64,000 nt of DNA from Vicia villosa. Lineage: Eukaryota > Streptophyta > Magnoliopsida > Fabales > Fabaceae. The position numbers and the translations under genes are program-made. Positions 1 to 10,805 of this stretch are shown here, in pieces; position 1 is the first letter of the stretch, and each line of letters begins with the position of its first letter. The DNA is taken from NCBI RefSeq assembly GCF_029867415.1, contig NC_081181.1, positions 117,181,888 through 117,245,887 of the forward strand, in the 5' to 3' direction. Below the pieces are notes generated by a model. It was not told the origin of the DNA. It saw only the letters and a program-made list of their open reading frames with translations, and ran no database searches.

Positions 1-881
1 AAAACAACAATGGTAATGGAAGCAGTAGCTTCAATGGCTATAATAGACCAGCAGTCTTTTATGGTGAAAATTTTGAATATTGGAAAGATAGACTCGAAAG
101 TTACTTTCTTTGTCAAGATGGTGACTTATTGGATCTAGTCTTGGATGGTTACAGAAATCCTGTAAATGCTCGTGGAGTAAAGATGTCAAGACAAGAAATG
201 AGTTATGATCAAAAGAAACAATTCAAAAATCATCACAAGTCAAGGACTATTCTGTTGAATGCTATTTCTCATGCTGAATATGAGTAAATAACAAACAGAG
301 AAATGCCTATGACATCTTTGAATCCTTGAAGATGACTCATGAAGGTAATGCCCAAGTCAAGGAGACAAAAGCTCTTGCCTTAATCTAGAAGTATGAAGCT
401 TTCAAGATGGAGGAAGATGAAAACATTGAAGCAATGTTCTCAAGATTCCAGACTCTGACTACTGGACTAATAGTGCTTGGCAAGGGATACACAAAGGCTG
501 ATCATGTCAAGAAGATCATCAGAAGCTTGCCCCGAAGATGGGGCCCAATGGTAACTGCATTCAAGATTGCTAAGAATCTGAATGAAGTCTCTCTTGAAGA
601 GCTGATCAGTGCCCTGAGGAGTCACGAAATAGAGCTTGATGCAAATGAACCTCATAAGAAAGGTAAGTCAATGGCTTTAAAATCAAATAATAAAAAATGC
701 ACTAACGCTTTTCAGGCTGAAGAAGAAAATTCTGAAGAGGCAGAATCAGAAGAAGAAGAAGAAGAAGAAGAAGATGATGATGAACTTTCCATGATCTCCA
801 GAAGAGTAAATCAACTCTAGAAGAGTAAGCAAAGAAAGCTCAAGAACTTCAGAAGTTTCAAAAGGCTTGAAAGAGGAGAAT
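1..881 (+). pseudogene. gag: Element A gag, N-terminal part (UBN2-type copia Gag), decayed and split
   Basis: Gag would be the nucleocapsid precursor that packages element RNA. Translating from the window start gives the typical copia Gag opening (FYGENFEYWKDR and nearby), with the start codon outside the window. An in-frame TAA lies at 285-287, a frame change follows at about 305, and a TAG lies at 386-388 in a spot where related Gags have glutamine. The longest open stretch is 407-820 and holds the UBN2-like helical region (RSLPRRWGPMVTAF) and an acidic tail of repeated Glu codons. It ends in TAG at 818-820. The reading is interrupted at 881 by element B and resumes at 9849 with the zinc knuckle. 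Confidence 0.85.
877..881. repeat. Target-site duplication of element B, left copy (agaat)
   Basis: The five bases agaat directly before the LTR at 882 recur at 9844-9848 directly after the second LTR. This fixes both boundaries of element B. Confidence 0.93.
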
Positions 882-1235
882 TGAAATTCTGGACTCAGAC
901 ACGCGATGTTGTACAGGATGTCACGACATTACTATCTGAATGCTTTTAAACAAATGAACAGAAAGTAAACAGAATATCAACACAAGAAAGTTGTTAACCC
1001 AGTTCGGTGCAATCACACCTACATCTGGGGGCTACCAAGCCAGGGAGGAAGTCCACTATAAGTAATATTAATTCAAGGTAATACATATCAAGATTACTCC
1101 TTTCACTTAATATCTACCCAATGCAACTTCAATCTAAAACTTCTTAGATCAGAGATCCTACTCACTCCCCCTCAATCACAGCAGTGATGACAAACGCTTT
1201 ACTAATAACAGAAGAAGACACACTTCAAAGACACA

Positions 1236-1300
1236 ACTTGATCTTGCTTAAAAGCTTTGATCAAGTACAATAGTACTCTTGCTTAAAAGCTTCGAGTACT
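1236..1300 (-). promoter_or_regulatory. Two tandem stem-loops with a shared loop and different stems in the element B LTR
   Basis: Hairpin 1 pairs 1236-1243 (ACTTGATC) with 1259-1266 (GATCAAGT). Hairpin 2 pairs 1272-1278 (AGTACTC) with 1294-1300 (GAGTACT). Both enclose a 15-base loop, TTGCTTAAAAGCTTT and TTGCTTAAAAGCTTC, identical at 14 of 15 positions. The loop can itself form a GCT/AGC top stem. The stems share no sequence, yet each pairs perfectly. They lie 150-220 bases downstream of the TATA box in element sense, so in the expected transcript leader. Function is inferred only; packaging, dimerisation or translation control are candidates. The same structure is in the other LTR at 9265-9329. 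Confidence 0.7.
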
Positions 1301-1333
1301 TCTTACAACTCAAATCAAAACACCTAGACCAAG

Positions 1334-1353
1334 ACAATCATCATGATGATTGT
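1334..1353. promoter_or_regulatory. 20-bp perfect palindrome in the element B LTR
   Basis: ACAATCATCATGATGATTGT equals its own reverse complement over all 20 bases. In element sense it lies about 100 bases downstream of the TATA box and just upstream of the tandem stem-loops. The other LTR has the same sequence at 9363-9382. Confidence 0.85.
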
Positions 1354-1814
1354 TTGGCTTACAAGAAAGCTAGAACGCAAAACTTAAGAACAAAGAACTC
1401 TCAAAGCTTCTCAATACAAAAACCCTAACGTGATCAGCAGCTTCTTCATAGAATATATAGCCTTCAAAAAACACAGCAGCTGGGCCTTGGATCCAAATTA
1501 GTTTTAACCCTAATAAAACTAATTTCCATAAATCAAGGAACTAAAAATAATAACCATCAAAGACGTCCTTGAATCAGATCAGAATCCAACATTACCAAAT
1601 AAAGCGCATAGGATCTTATCAGATCACATAACCATAAATAGTAATAGAAAAGAACGTAACAGCTGCGAATGTCATGACATCGGCCTTGACATCAGGTAAA
1701 GGCCCGCAAAAGAAAAACTTCACAACAGTAGAAAGCATGTCATGACACCAGATTTGACAAGATAGAAACACAATGAGTTTTACCAAAAATTACAGCCAAT
1801 CAACAACATCTACA

Positions 1815-1828
1815 AACTCCCCCTTTGG
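1815..1828 (-). promoter_or_regulatory. Element B polypurine tract
   Basis: In element sense the bases immediately before the 3' LTR read CCAAAGGGGGAGTT, a purine tract suited to priming plus-strand DNA synthesis. A similar AAAAAGGGGGAGTAA lies further upstream at 2158-2172. Repeated PPT-like motifs are a reported trait of Sireviruses (family knowledge). Confidence 0.9.
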
Positions 1829-2208
1829 CAAATTTTTGGCTAAAACACTAATAGATGTAACCAAACAGATATCAGAGCATACACAGCAGCCATCAACAGA
1901 AAAATAAATTCTGTAAGCAAACAACAGCATCTTGATTAAACACCAGAAAACCAGAAAGCATCTACTTAATCAACTGTTACAGAACCCACTTGTCATTGTC
2001 AGGGAGAACCAGGGAACACCCAAAATAAAGAAAACAACAAAAAAACAACCATGTCCATCAGCCAACAAGAAAAACCAAAAGACCACCAAAACAACAAAAC
2101 AACCACCATTAACAACAAAACAACCACCACAACCACCATTAACAAAACAACCACCATTACTCCCCCTTTTTAGCCACAAAAGGAGCCAAAACACAATCAG
2201 AATCAGAG
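1829..2208 (-). other. Element B 3' untranslated region with GGTGGTTTT-type simple repeats and internal PPT-like motif
   Basis: No convincing coding sequence is visible. On the plus strand 2083-2166 is made of imperfect repeats of acaaaacaaccaccatta, which in element sense are GGTGGTTGTTTTGTT-like. The PPT-like AAAAAGGGGGAGTAA (2158-2172) borders this repeat. Open frames seen here are simple-repeat artefacts. Confidence 0.7.
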
Positions 2209-3943
2209 CTAATCATCAGACCCATCACTGTCTTCATCACTAGAGCCACCAGGATTGTCATCACTTGAGCTACTAGTCTCTTCAGCAGCATCACTACTCC
2301 CACTTTCAGCACCCTCAACTTCAGCATCCTCAGCCTCTTCCTCAGCCTCTTCCTCAGCACCTTTGTCTTCATCCATATTGTCACCATCCCTCTCACCAGC
2401 AAGGTCATCATCTGTAGACTACTCAAGACTTTGGATGAGCTTTTCAAGTTTCAGATTCCTGTTGTCCAACTCTTGACAAGTCTCTTTCAGCTCAGCAATA
2501 AGAAGGGCTTTGTTCACAGACTTGCTGGGTTGTGATGTCCCAGCAGATGTCATGTCATCAGACCTCTGAAGCAGCTTGTAGTGAAAAGACAAAGCACTCT
2601 CCCTCTTACATACAGAATCTTTACTTTTCAGAATTCCAGGGTGTTGCTTGAGGATTATCCCACATATCAGAGATGGGAAGGCAATGGGAAGCTTGGTAGC
2701 AGAGGTACCAACATGCCTCATAGTTTGATCAAATATGTAAGTCCCATAGTCAAATTTTGTCTTGGTAGAACTTATGAAAATCATCAGTTCTTCCATCACC
2801 ACAATCTTGAGACAAATTCACAATAAATTCCTTCACAAGCATTTCATAACACTTTGAAAAATGAGTAACAGTTTTAATCAAACCTGCAGACTTGATGAGC
2901 TTCATGACCTCTTGACATTCCAGAGCATCATTAGCTAATTCTCTTTCTAGAGCCAGCCTTCTTTGATAAACAAACTTCCACTGGATAGCATTTGAAGCAT
3001 AGTGCAAATAAATGTTGTCCAAAGGAACATCACGAACCTTTGTGGAGGATTTTGTGACAGCAATCTTCTTCTTTGATGGGATGTCAGGGACATCACTTAA
3101 GACATCGTCTTCAGGGACAGAAACACTTCTTTCCTTCCTCTTCTTCACTGCAGTCTTGCTCCCAGTGGTTGAAGGTTCAGCAGGGACCTTCTTGATCTTC
3201 TTTATAGTGACCTTCTTTTGAGGAGTAACTTGAGGGGTAACTTGAGGTTTGGAAAAATCTTGATCACAAACCTGTTTGCCCTTACGAGTCTTGACTCTAT
3301 GAGAGATGCTAGAGATGAGCTCATCATCAGCAATGTCAATAGAATCATCCAGATCATCCAGATTCACCACATCATGCACAGTAGGGCCTTCATTAAGGGT
3401 TTCTTTAGAAGGAGCAACAGGAACCTCTTCAGCTTTCTCAGGTTCAAGAATCTCAGCATCTTTATTACCAGATGTTTCAACATTGATAGCTTCAGATGTC
3501 TCAATATCTTTGGCACCAGGGGTCTTCTCATCATTGTTGTCAACAGATGTCTCAACATCACCCTGATCTTTGCTAGCATCATCTTGACCATCTTGATCAT
3601 CTTTGCTGTTCTCAGAGGCAGGAATTTGGGCTAGAGGAACAGATATTCCATCAACCTGGTGCCCTTCATTCAAGATTCTTGTGACAATACCTGCGATCGC
3701 ATTGTGAACATAAGCAGAGCCCTCTCTACCTTGAGCAGAAAAGGTTTCTGGAACAGATCCACCAGTTGATTTTCTTGCATGCATCTTTCTTGGAGGATTA
3801 CGAACAGGATCGGTAGCAGGAACAGAGTTCAATGGCACAACATTCAACACAACATCTTGATCACTCACCACATTGGGTGCCCTAGAACCTGATGCTGTTT
3901 CAGAGGAAGGAGAAGATTTCTTTGAGGGAGAACTCTGAGACAT
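2209..3943 (-). pseudogene. Element B post-pol ORF (Sirevirus 'envelope-like' protein), internally deleted
   Basis: The ORF starts at 3943 (MSQSSPSKKSS...), 199 bp after the gag-pol stop, in element sense. It has a Ser/Pro-rich N-terminus, a long acidic Asp/Glu/Thr region, a Lys-rich stretch, and a conserved helical block (WKFVYQRRLALERELAND). The frame closes at 2750 after DDFHK. The family's downstream block (FDYGTYIFDQT, then LPIAFPSLICGI) continues in another frame from about 2790. By comparison with relatives I infer that some 60 or more codons were deleted here with a frame change. A coiled-coil-like stretch (ELKETCQELDNRNLKLEKL) follows, then a TAG at 2419-2421, then an acidic tail ending at 2209. 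Relatives are called envelope-like, but no membrane segment is evident here and the role is unknown. Confidence 0.8.
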
Positions 3944-4141
3944 GGTGAGAGAAAATGGAAGGCTGGGTAAAGGTTTGTGAATGCAGAAACACAAAGAGAT
4001 AGCGTGAGTGTGGAGGATAGGTTTTGGGGGAATGGAAACCGTTTGGGCAAATTGTAAAAGGGGGGGAAAATACACTTTAATGTGTAATGATATCAAATAT
4101 TTGGAGAGAGAAATAATGTTGGCCCCACACCCAATTAATTG

Positions 4142-7100
4142 CTATAATCCTTCACAAAGACAAATGCCTAGTTTACTTCTTAGATTTTCAAATTGATTTG
4201 CATCCAAAGCTTTTGTGAAAATGTCAGCCAGTTGAAGATTTGTAGCAACATGTTCCAAGGCAATTATTTTATCCTCAACAAGATCTCTAATGTAATGGTG
4301 TCTAATATCAATGTGCTTGGTCCTGCTATGCTGAATGGGATTCTTTGAAATGTTAATGGCACTTAAGTTGTCACAATATAATGTCATGACATCTTGTGTG
4401 ACATTGTATTCTGTTAACATTTGTTTCATCCAAACAAGCTGAGAGCAACTACTTCCTGCTGCAATGTATTCTGCCTCTGCAGTGGACAAAGACACACAAT
4501 TTTGTTTCTTGCTGAACCATGAAATAAGATTATTCCCCAAGAAGAAACATCCTCCTGAAGTACTTTTTCTGTCATCAGCACTTCCAGCCCAATCTGCATC
4601 ACAATATCCAGTGAGAATAGGTTCACACCCATGAGAGTGGAGCATTCCATACTCACAAGTACCATTCACATATTTCAGGATCCTCTTGACTTGATTGATA
4701 TGACTAATCTTTGGATCTGCTTGATACCTAGCACACACCCCAACAGCAAAAGCAATATCAGGTCTACTGGCTGTGAGATACAGCAGGCTTCCTATCATGC
4801 TTCTGTATAAACTTTGATCAACACTGGTTCCCTTTTCATCTTTGGACAATTTTAAGTGAGTAGGAGCTGGTGTTCTTTTGTGAGAAGCATTTTCCATTCC
4901 AAACTTTTTAACAATGTTTTTAGCATACTTACTCTGAGAGAGAAAGATTGAGTCTTCCATCTGTTTAACTTGCAGCCCAAGAAAATAAGTTAATTCTCCA
5001 ACTAGGCTCATTTCAAATTCTGATTGCATCTGATCAACAAAATGTCTAGTCATCTTGTCTGACATCCCACCAAACACAATATCATCCACATAGATTTGAG
5101 CAATCAGGATCTTCCCTCCTTCATCTTTAACAAAAAGAGTTTTATCTATCCCTCCTTTCCTGTATCCATTACTAGTAAGAAACTCAGTTAGTCTCTCATA
5201 CCAAGCTCTAGGGGCTTGTTTCAGGCCATAAAGAGCTTTTCTTAGTTTGTACACATAGTCAGGATGGTTTGGATCAGCAAAACCTTTAGGTTGCTCCACA
5301 TAAACTTCCTCATTCAAGTATCCATTCAAAAAGGCACTCTTCACATCCATCTGGTATAATTTGAATTTTAGAATACAAGCAACTCCTAGCAGTAATCTAA
5401 TTGACTCAAGTCTAGCAACAGGAGCAAATGTTTCATCAAAGTCAATTCCTTCAACTTGAGTGTATCCTTGAGCAACTAGCCTTGCTTTGTTTCGGATAAC
5501 AGTTCCTAGTTCATCTGACTTGTTCTTGTAAACCCATTTTGTTCCAATGACATTAGTACCTTTAGGTCTTGGTACCAGCTCCCATACTTCATTCCTTTCA
5601 AACTGACCTAATTCTTCCTGCATGGCATTAATCCAGAACTCATCTTTTAATGCTTCCTTAACATTCTTAGGTTCGATTTTTGACACAAAACAAGAGTTTG
5701 AAGCTAGTTCTCTTGACCTTGTAGTAACTCCACTGTTGAGATCTCCTATAATAAGTTCACTAGGATGATATTTTTGAACTCTTATAGATGGACTCTTGTT
5801 AGGAGGTTCAGTCTCAGACTCTGTGATAGTAGGACTGCAATCATCTTCTCTTGTAGATCCTTCAGCTGTGATATCCCAGAATGTTCCGACATCTTTTGTG
5901 ACATCTGCTTGATTGTGGACATCATCAACCACAACATTTATGGACTCCATTATTACTCTGGTTCTTGAGTTGAACACTCTATAGGCTCTACTGTTTGTAG
6001 AGTAGCCCAGAAAGATCCCTTCATCACTCTTGGAATCCATCTTCCTTCTGTGATCTCTATCAGCAAGAATGTAACACTTACTACCAAACACATGGAAGTA
6101 TTTGACAGTGGGTTTTCTTCCCTTCCAGATCTCATATAGTGTGGTAGAGGTTCCTTTTCTTAAGGTAACTCTATTATGGACATAACAAGCAGTATTCATG
6201 GCTTCAGCCCAGAAGTAGATAGGAAGATTCTTAGCATGGATCATAGCTCTGGCTGATTCTTGAATGGTTCTATTTTTTCTTTCAACAACCCCATTTTGCT
6301 GTGGAGTAATGGGTGATGAAAATTCATGATGTATTCCTTCAGAGGAGCAGAACTCAACAAACTTTTGATTCTCAAATTCCTTTCCATGATCACTTCTAAT
6401 TCTCACAACACCATTTTCTTTTTCTCTTTGAATTCTTTGACACAGGTCCTTGAAAACATCAAACACATCTGACTTTTCTCTGATGAAGTTTACCCAAGTG
6501 TATCTGGAGTAGTCATCCACAACCACATAAGCATATTTCTTTCCTCCAAGACTTTCCATTTGCATTGGTCCCATCAAGTCCATATGGAGCAGTTCAAGAA
6601 CTCTGGAAGTTGTTAGATGTTTAACCTTTGGATGTGACATCCTGGTTTGTTTTCCTACCTGACATTCACCACATATTCTCCCTTCATCAATTTGTAGATT
6701 AGGAATTCCTCTCACAGCTTCCAGAGAAATAATCCTTTTCATACCTCTTAGATGAAGGTGGCCAAGTTTTTGGTGCCACAGCTTTGCTTCTTCTTCTTTA
6801 GAACATACAGTTGAGTAGCTGGATTCATGGGACACCCACAAGTAGCAGTTATCTTTAGATCTGACTCCCCTCATTACTACTACCTTTTCTTCATTAGTAA
6901 CCACACACTCAGCTTTAGTGAAGTTGACTTGGTATCCTTGGTCACATAGTTGGCTGATGCTTATGAGGTTAGCAGTCAGGCCTTTGACCAACAAAACACC
7001 TTCTAAATTAGGCACTCCTGAACAGTCTAGTTTTCCAACTCCTTTGATTTCTCCTTTAGCTCCATCACCAAAGGTTACATAGCTAGTAGAGTGATTCTTG

Positions 7101-8836
7101 ATATCAACAAGCAGATTCTTGATTCCAGTCATGTGTCTGGAACATCCACTGTCAAAATACCAATCTTCTTTGGCTGAAACTCTAAGAGATGTATGGGCTA
7201 TTAAAGCCATATTTTTAGGTTTCCATTGTTGCTTCTGGATGGGCATGATCTGCTTAGGTTTGTAGTAAGGAACTTGATCTGGGTATCCATATAGTCTGAA
7301 GCAAAAGGGCTTAATGTGTCCAAATCTTCCACAGTAGTGACATCTCCATCTTTGAAACTTTTTCTTCATTCCTCTTTTGTCTTGATGTTGAGTCACATGT
7401 TTTGACATTGGTTTCAACATCTCAGCTTCAGGTTTAGCTCTGCTATTATCTTGGGAATGTTTCTTTGCACCAACAAATCCTATACCAGACATATCTCCTG
7501 AACTTTTTCCAATCTGCAAAATCTCCTCCAACGTATCCGAGCCACTGTTCAACATTTTTATAGATTTTGACATCTGATCAAGCTTGGATTGTAACATGAT
7601 AATTTCACTGTTTAGTTCAGATATAGTTGTACTAAGTCCTTTGTTATCAGCCTCCAACTGAACTATGTATTTCTTCTGCTTTTCACCTTGTTGACAAACT
7701 TCAGCACTTCTGATACACAGCTTTCTGTAGGAGGCTGCCAGTTCTTCAAAGGTTAGCTCATCTTCACTAGAGTCTTCATCAGAATTACAAACCCCAGTAA
7801 GGGCTGTGACATGTTTGGCTGATTCTTCTTCAAAATCACTCTCAGACTCTTCATCAGACCAGGAGACTGACAATCCTTTCTTTTGTTTCTTAAGATAAGT
7901 AGGACATTCAGCTCTAATATGTCCATACCCTTCACATCCATGACATTGAATCCCTTTGCTGTGATTGTACTTTTCTTCTGGTTTTGCTCTTCTGCCAGAG
8001 TCATAAGATCTGCTGGTGTCTGATGAGATGTTCTTGGCATTAGGTCTTGGCTTCTGATCCATTCTTCTCATTATTTTGTTGAATTGTTTACCAAGCATAG
8101 CTATAGATTCAGATAGATTCTCTTCTCTATTTTCCTCTGCTTCTTCTTGAGAGTTGGACACAAAAGCTATGCTTTTGTTTTTCTTTTCAGAATTGTCACT
8201 GATCCCCATCTCAAAGGTTTGAAGAGATCCAATTAACTCTTCTACCTTCATTTTGCTGATGTCATGTGCCTCTTCTATAGCTGTAACTTTCATATCAAAT
8301 CTCTTAGGTAGGGATCTAAGGATTTTTCTTACCAGCTTTTCATCAGACATTTTCTCTCCCAAAGCTCCTGAGGTATTAGCAATATCAAGAATATTCATAT
8401 GAAAATCCTGAATACTTTCATCATCTCTCATCCTTAGATTTTCAAACTTCGTAGTTAGCAGTTGAAGTCTTGACATCTTCACTTTGGAGGTGCCTTCATG
8501 AGTAGTCTTGAGGGTATCCCAGACATCTTTGGCTAGTTCACACTGATGTACTAGTCTGAATATATTCCTGTCAATTCCATTGAATAAAGCATTTAAAGCT
8601 TTAGAGTTGCCAAGCGCCAATGCCTCCTCATCTTTGTCCCATTCTTCCTCTGGTTTAAGAGTTTTCTTTCCATCTTTATCAGTAATGACAGGATGTTCCC
8701 ATCCTTTGTTCACAGCTCTCCATGCTTTACTATCCACGGATTTCAGAAAAGCCACCATGCGAGGTTTCCAATAATCATAATTGGAACCATCCAGAATGGG
8801 TGGTCTAATCACAAATCCACCACCTTCTTTGTCCAT
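4142..8836 (-). CDS. gag-pol: Element B Gag-Pol polyprotein, intact (1564 aa)
   Basis: A single open frame encodes all replication functions of the element. Approximate order by residue: UBN2-type Gag (1-220); CCHC zinc knuckle [14 protein letters not shown] (about 298-311); a coiled-coil-like stretch; a second [18 protein letters not shown] (about 497-510); aspartic protease with [11 protein letters not shown] (about 561); GAG-pre-integrase/HHCC zinc region with [10 protein letters not shown] (about 687); integrase catalytic core with HMDLMGP (about 752), [10 protein letters not shown] (about 814) and the glutamate region [10 protein letters not shown] (about 848); copia-type RT from about 1075 with catalytic YVDD (about 1247); RNase H with DADWAGS (about 1415) and the terminal ADIFTKAL block. 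No stop or frameshift is present, and all these catalytic motifs are visible. The start at 8836 lies 52 bp from the PBS and fits the usual Sirevirus Gag N-terminus. Confidence 0.95.
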   Translation of the reverse strand: MDKEGGGFVIRPPILDGSNYDYWKPRMVAFLKSVDSKAWRAVNKGWEHPVITDKDGKKTLKPEEEWDKDEEALALGNSKALNALFNGIDRNIFRLVHQCELAKDVWDTLKTTHEGTSKVKMSRLQLLTTKFENLRMRDDESIQDFHMNILDIANTSGALGEKMSDEKLVRKILRSLPKRFDMKVTAIEEAHDISKMKVEELIGSLQTFEMGISDNSEKKNKSIAFVSNSQEEAEENREENLSESIAMLGKQFNKIMRRMDQKPRPNAKNISSDTSRSYDSGRRAKPEEKYNHSKGIQCHGCEGYGHIRAECPTYLKKQKKGLSVSWSDEESESDFEEESAKHVTALTGVCNSDEDSSEDELTFEELAASYRKLCIRSAEVCQQGEKQKKYIVQLEADNKGLSTTISELNSEIIMLQSKLDQMSKSIKMLNSGSDTLEEILQIGKSSGDMSGIGFVGAKKHSQDNSRAKPEAEMLKPMSKHVTQHQDKRGMKKKFQRWRCHYCGRFGHIKPFCFRLYGYPDQVPYYKPKQIMPIQKQQWKPKNMALIAHTSLRVSAKEDWYFDSGCSRHMTGIKNLLVDIKNHSTSYVTFGDGAKGEIKGVGKLDCSGVPNLEGVLLVKGLTANLISISQLCDQGYQVNFTKAECVVTNEEKVVVMRGVRSKDNCYLWVSHESSYSTVCSKEEEAKLWHQKLGHLHLRGMKRIISLEAVRGIPNLQIDEGRICGECQVGKQTRMSHPKVKHLTTSRVLELLHMDLMGPMQMESLGGKKYAYVVVDDYSRYTWVNFIREKSDVFDVFKDLCQRIQREKENGVVRIRSDHGKEFENQKFVEFCSSEGIHHEFSSPITPQQNGVVERKNRTIQESARAMIHAKNLPIYFWAEAMNTACYVHNRVTLRKGTSTTLYEIWKGRKPTVKYFHVFGSKCYILADRDHRRKMDSKSDEGIFLGYSTNSRAYRVFNSRTRVIMESINVVVDDVHNQADVTKDVGTFWDITAEGSTREDDCSPTITESETEPPNKSPSIRVQKYHPSELIIGDLNSGVTTRSRELASNSCFVSKIEPKNVKEALKDEFWINAMQEELGQFERNEVWELVPRPKGTNVIGTKWVYKNKSDELGTVIRNKARLVAQGYTQVEGIDFDETFAPVARLESIRLLLGVACILKFKLYQMDVKSAFLNGYLNEEVYVEQPKGFADPNHPDYVYKLRKALYGLKQAPRAWYERLTEFLTSNGYRKGGIDKTLFVKDEGGKILIAQIYVDDIVFGGMSDKMTRHFVDQMQSEFEMSLVGELTYFLGLQVKQMEDSIFLSQSKYAKNIVKKFGMENASHKRTPAPTHLKLSKDEKGTSVDQSLYRSMIGSLLYLTASRPDIAFAVGVCARYQADPKISHINQVKRILKYVNGTCEYGMLHSHGCEPILTGYCDADWAGSADDRKSTSGGCFFLGNNLISWFSKKQNCVSLSTAEAEYIAAGSSCSQLVWMKQMLTEYNVTQDVMTLYCDNLSAINISKNPIQHSRTKHIDIRHHYIRDLVEDKIIALEHVATNLQLADIFTKALDANQFENLRSKLGICLCEGL

Positions 8837-8888
8837 AGTACCAGAAAATACTGTCCCTAGATCTCACCCAGTGAAAAAAAAACAGGCA

Positions 8889-8908
8889 GGGTGCCTGCTC
8901 TGATGCCA
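8889..8908 (-). promoter_or_regulatory. Element B primer-binding site
   Basis: In element sense TGGCATCAGAGCAGGCACCC follows the 5' LTR after a 2-base spacer. It matches the usual initiator-Met tRNA PBS core TGGTATCAGAGC with one change. The region from here to the gag start is a short leader without other features. Confidence 0.9.
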
Positions 8909-8910
8909 TT

Positions 8911-9843
8911 TGAAATTCTGGACTCAGACACGCGATGTTGTACAGGATGTCACGACATTACTATCTGAATGCTTTTAAACAAATGAACAGAAAGTAAACA
9001 GAATATCAACACAAGAAAGTTGTTAACCCAGTTCGGTGCAATCACACCTACATCTGGGGGCTACCAAGCCAGGGAGGAAGTCCACTATAAGTAATATTAA
9101 TTCAAGGTAATACAGATCAAGATTACTCCTTTCACTTAATATCTACCCAATGCAACTTCAATCTAAAACTTCTTAGATCAGAGATCCTACTCACTCCCCC
9201 TCAATCACAGCAGTGATGACAAACGCTTTACTAATAACAGAAGAAGACACACTTCAAAGACACAACTTGATCTTGCTTAAAAGCTTTGATCAAGTACAAT
9301 AGTACTCTTGCTTAAAAGCTTCGAGTACTTCTTACAACTCAAATCAAAACACCTAGACCAAGACAATCATCATGATGATTGTTTGGCTTACAAGAAAGCT
9401 AGAACGCAAAACTTAAGAACAAAGAACTCTCAAAGCTTCTCAATACAAAAACCCTAACGTGATCAGCAGCTTCTTCGTAGAATATATAGTCTTCAAAAAA
9501 CACAGCAGCTGGGCCTTGGATCCAAATTAGTTTTAACCCTAATAAAACTAATTTCCATAAATCAAGGAACTAAAAATAATAACCATCAAAGACGTCCTTG
9601 AATCAGATCAGGATCCAACATTACCAAATAAAGCGCATAGGATCTTATCAAATCACATAACCATAAATAGTAATAGAAAAGAACGTAACAGCTGCGAATG
9701 TCATGACATCGGCCTTGACATCAGGTAAAGGCCTGCAAAAGAAAAACTTCACAACAGTAGAAAGCATGTCATGACACCAGATTTGACAAGATAGAAACAC
9801 AATGAGTTTTACCAAAAATTACAGCCAATCAACAACATCTACA
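8911..9843 (-). repeat. Element B 5' LTR (933 bp)
   Basis: Same length as the copy at 882-1814, with six base differences counted by eye. It holds the same TATA box, palindrome (9363-9382) and tandem stem-loops (9265-9329). In element orientation this is the upstream LTR that would drive transcription of gag-pol. Confidence 0.95.
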
Positions 9844-9848
9844 AGAAT
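9844..9848. repeat. Target-site duplication of element B, right copy (agaat)
   Basis: Identical to 877-881; element A gag resumes after it. Confidence 0.93.
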
Positions 9849-10805
9849 GTTCTGGACACAGAAGATCTGACAAAAAGAAGGTGACATGCTATGAGTGCAG
9901 GGAACCTGGACATTACAAGAATGAATGTCCAAAGCTTCAAAGGGAAAAATCCAAGAAGTTTGAAAAGAAGAAAGGCCTTATGGCTACTTGGGATGACTCA
10001 GATTCTTCTGATCAAGAGTCAGACTCTGAAGTTGAGCAGGCAAACATTACGCTGATGGCCACTGTTGATGCTGAATCAGAATCTACATCAGACTCAGATT
10101 CTGAAGAGGTATTTTCTGAACTTTCTAGAGAGGAGTTAGTTTCTAGTCTAACTGAACTTCTGGAAATCAAGGCTCAACTTAGTATCAAATACAACAAGCT
10201 GAAAAATCTCTTTGCATCTGAAACTAAGAAGCTTGAATTAGAAAATTCTGAACTTAATGAAAAAGTTTTAAAACTATCTAAAGATGTTGAATCATCTTCT
10301 AGTTCAGGAAAGTCTATTCCAAGCATGAACAATACTCTCAAGGAATGTGACTTGAGTTTCAGGAAGTTTTTATCTAGAGGTATAGGCAGAAGTCAGCTAG
10401 CCTCTATGATATATGCAGTTAGTGGAAACAAGAGAGTTGGCATAGGCTATGAGGGTGAAACCCCATATAAACTTGAATCTGTTGATGAGATGAAAATCAC
10501 ATACAAACCTCTATACGATCAATTCAAGTATGGACACTCCCATGATATTAGGCACACATCACATGCTAAGAGTTTCCACATAACACACACCAAGAAGCAT
10601 GTTACACATACTAGAAAATATCATGTTACTCAGAATAGGGAATATCATGTTGTACCTCATATTAATTTTCATGCTAAACCCAAGTTCAATCAGAACTTGA
10701 GGAGAATTAACCCAAAAGGACCCAAGAAAATGTGGGTACCTAAGGAAAAGATAATTCCTGTTGCAGATATCCTTGGCAGCCAAGAAGACAAAGGAAAACA
10801 TGTCA
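9849..10805 (+). pseudogene. gag: Element A gag, C-terminal part with zinc knuckle
   Basis: Continues Gag after element B. It has a CCHC knuckle CYECREPGHYKNEC, then an acidic Ser/Asp-rich region, a coiled-coil-like stretch (TELLEIKAQLSIKYNKLKNL) and a His-rich tail (repeated HVTHTRKYHVT-type motifs) common before copia protease. Open from about 9881 to 10876. The protease motif is read in a different frame from about 10806, so gag and pol are out of register here. A one-base indel is likely, although a programmed shift cannot be excluded. Confidence 0.85.

Larger units (their letters stand above)
882..1814 (-). repeat. Element B 3' LTR (933 bp)
   Basis: Begins TGAAATTCTGG and ends ACATCTACA on the plus strand, so the element-sense LTR runs TGTAGATG...AGAATTTCA. 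A TATATA box lies on the minus strand at 1454-1459. Downstream of it in element sense come a 20-bp palindrome (1334-1353) and two tandem stem-loops (1236-1300). Differences from the other copy include acatatc versus acagatc, tcatagaa versus tcgtagaa, and ggcccgc versus ggcctgc. Confidence 0.95.
882..9843 (-). mobile_element. Element B: complete Sirevirus-type Ty1/copia retrotransposon
   Basis: An 8962-bp element reads on the minus strand, inserted in the gag of element A. It has two 933-bp direct LTRs, an initiator-Met-tRNA-like PBS next to the right-hand LTR, a PPT next to the left-hand LTR, one 1564-codon gag-pol frame and a broken post-pol ORF. The LTR pair differs at six positions by direct comparison (about 0.6%), so the insertion is recent. 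Gag with two CCHC knuckles and a post-pol ORF match the SIRE1/Maximus type of Sireviruses (family knowledge). Duplication agaat on both sides. Confidence 0.95.

Noticed and set aside
1932..2194. Open frames on both strands rich in Thr/Pro or Gly/Val
   Set aside because: They arise from ACAACC-type simple repeats in the 3' UTR of element B.
3012..3634. Plus-strand open frames opposite the element B post-pol ORF
   Set aside because: Shadow frames of the minus-strand acidic/Ser-rich coding sequence, without recognisable domains.
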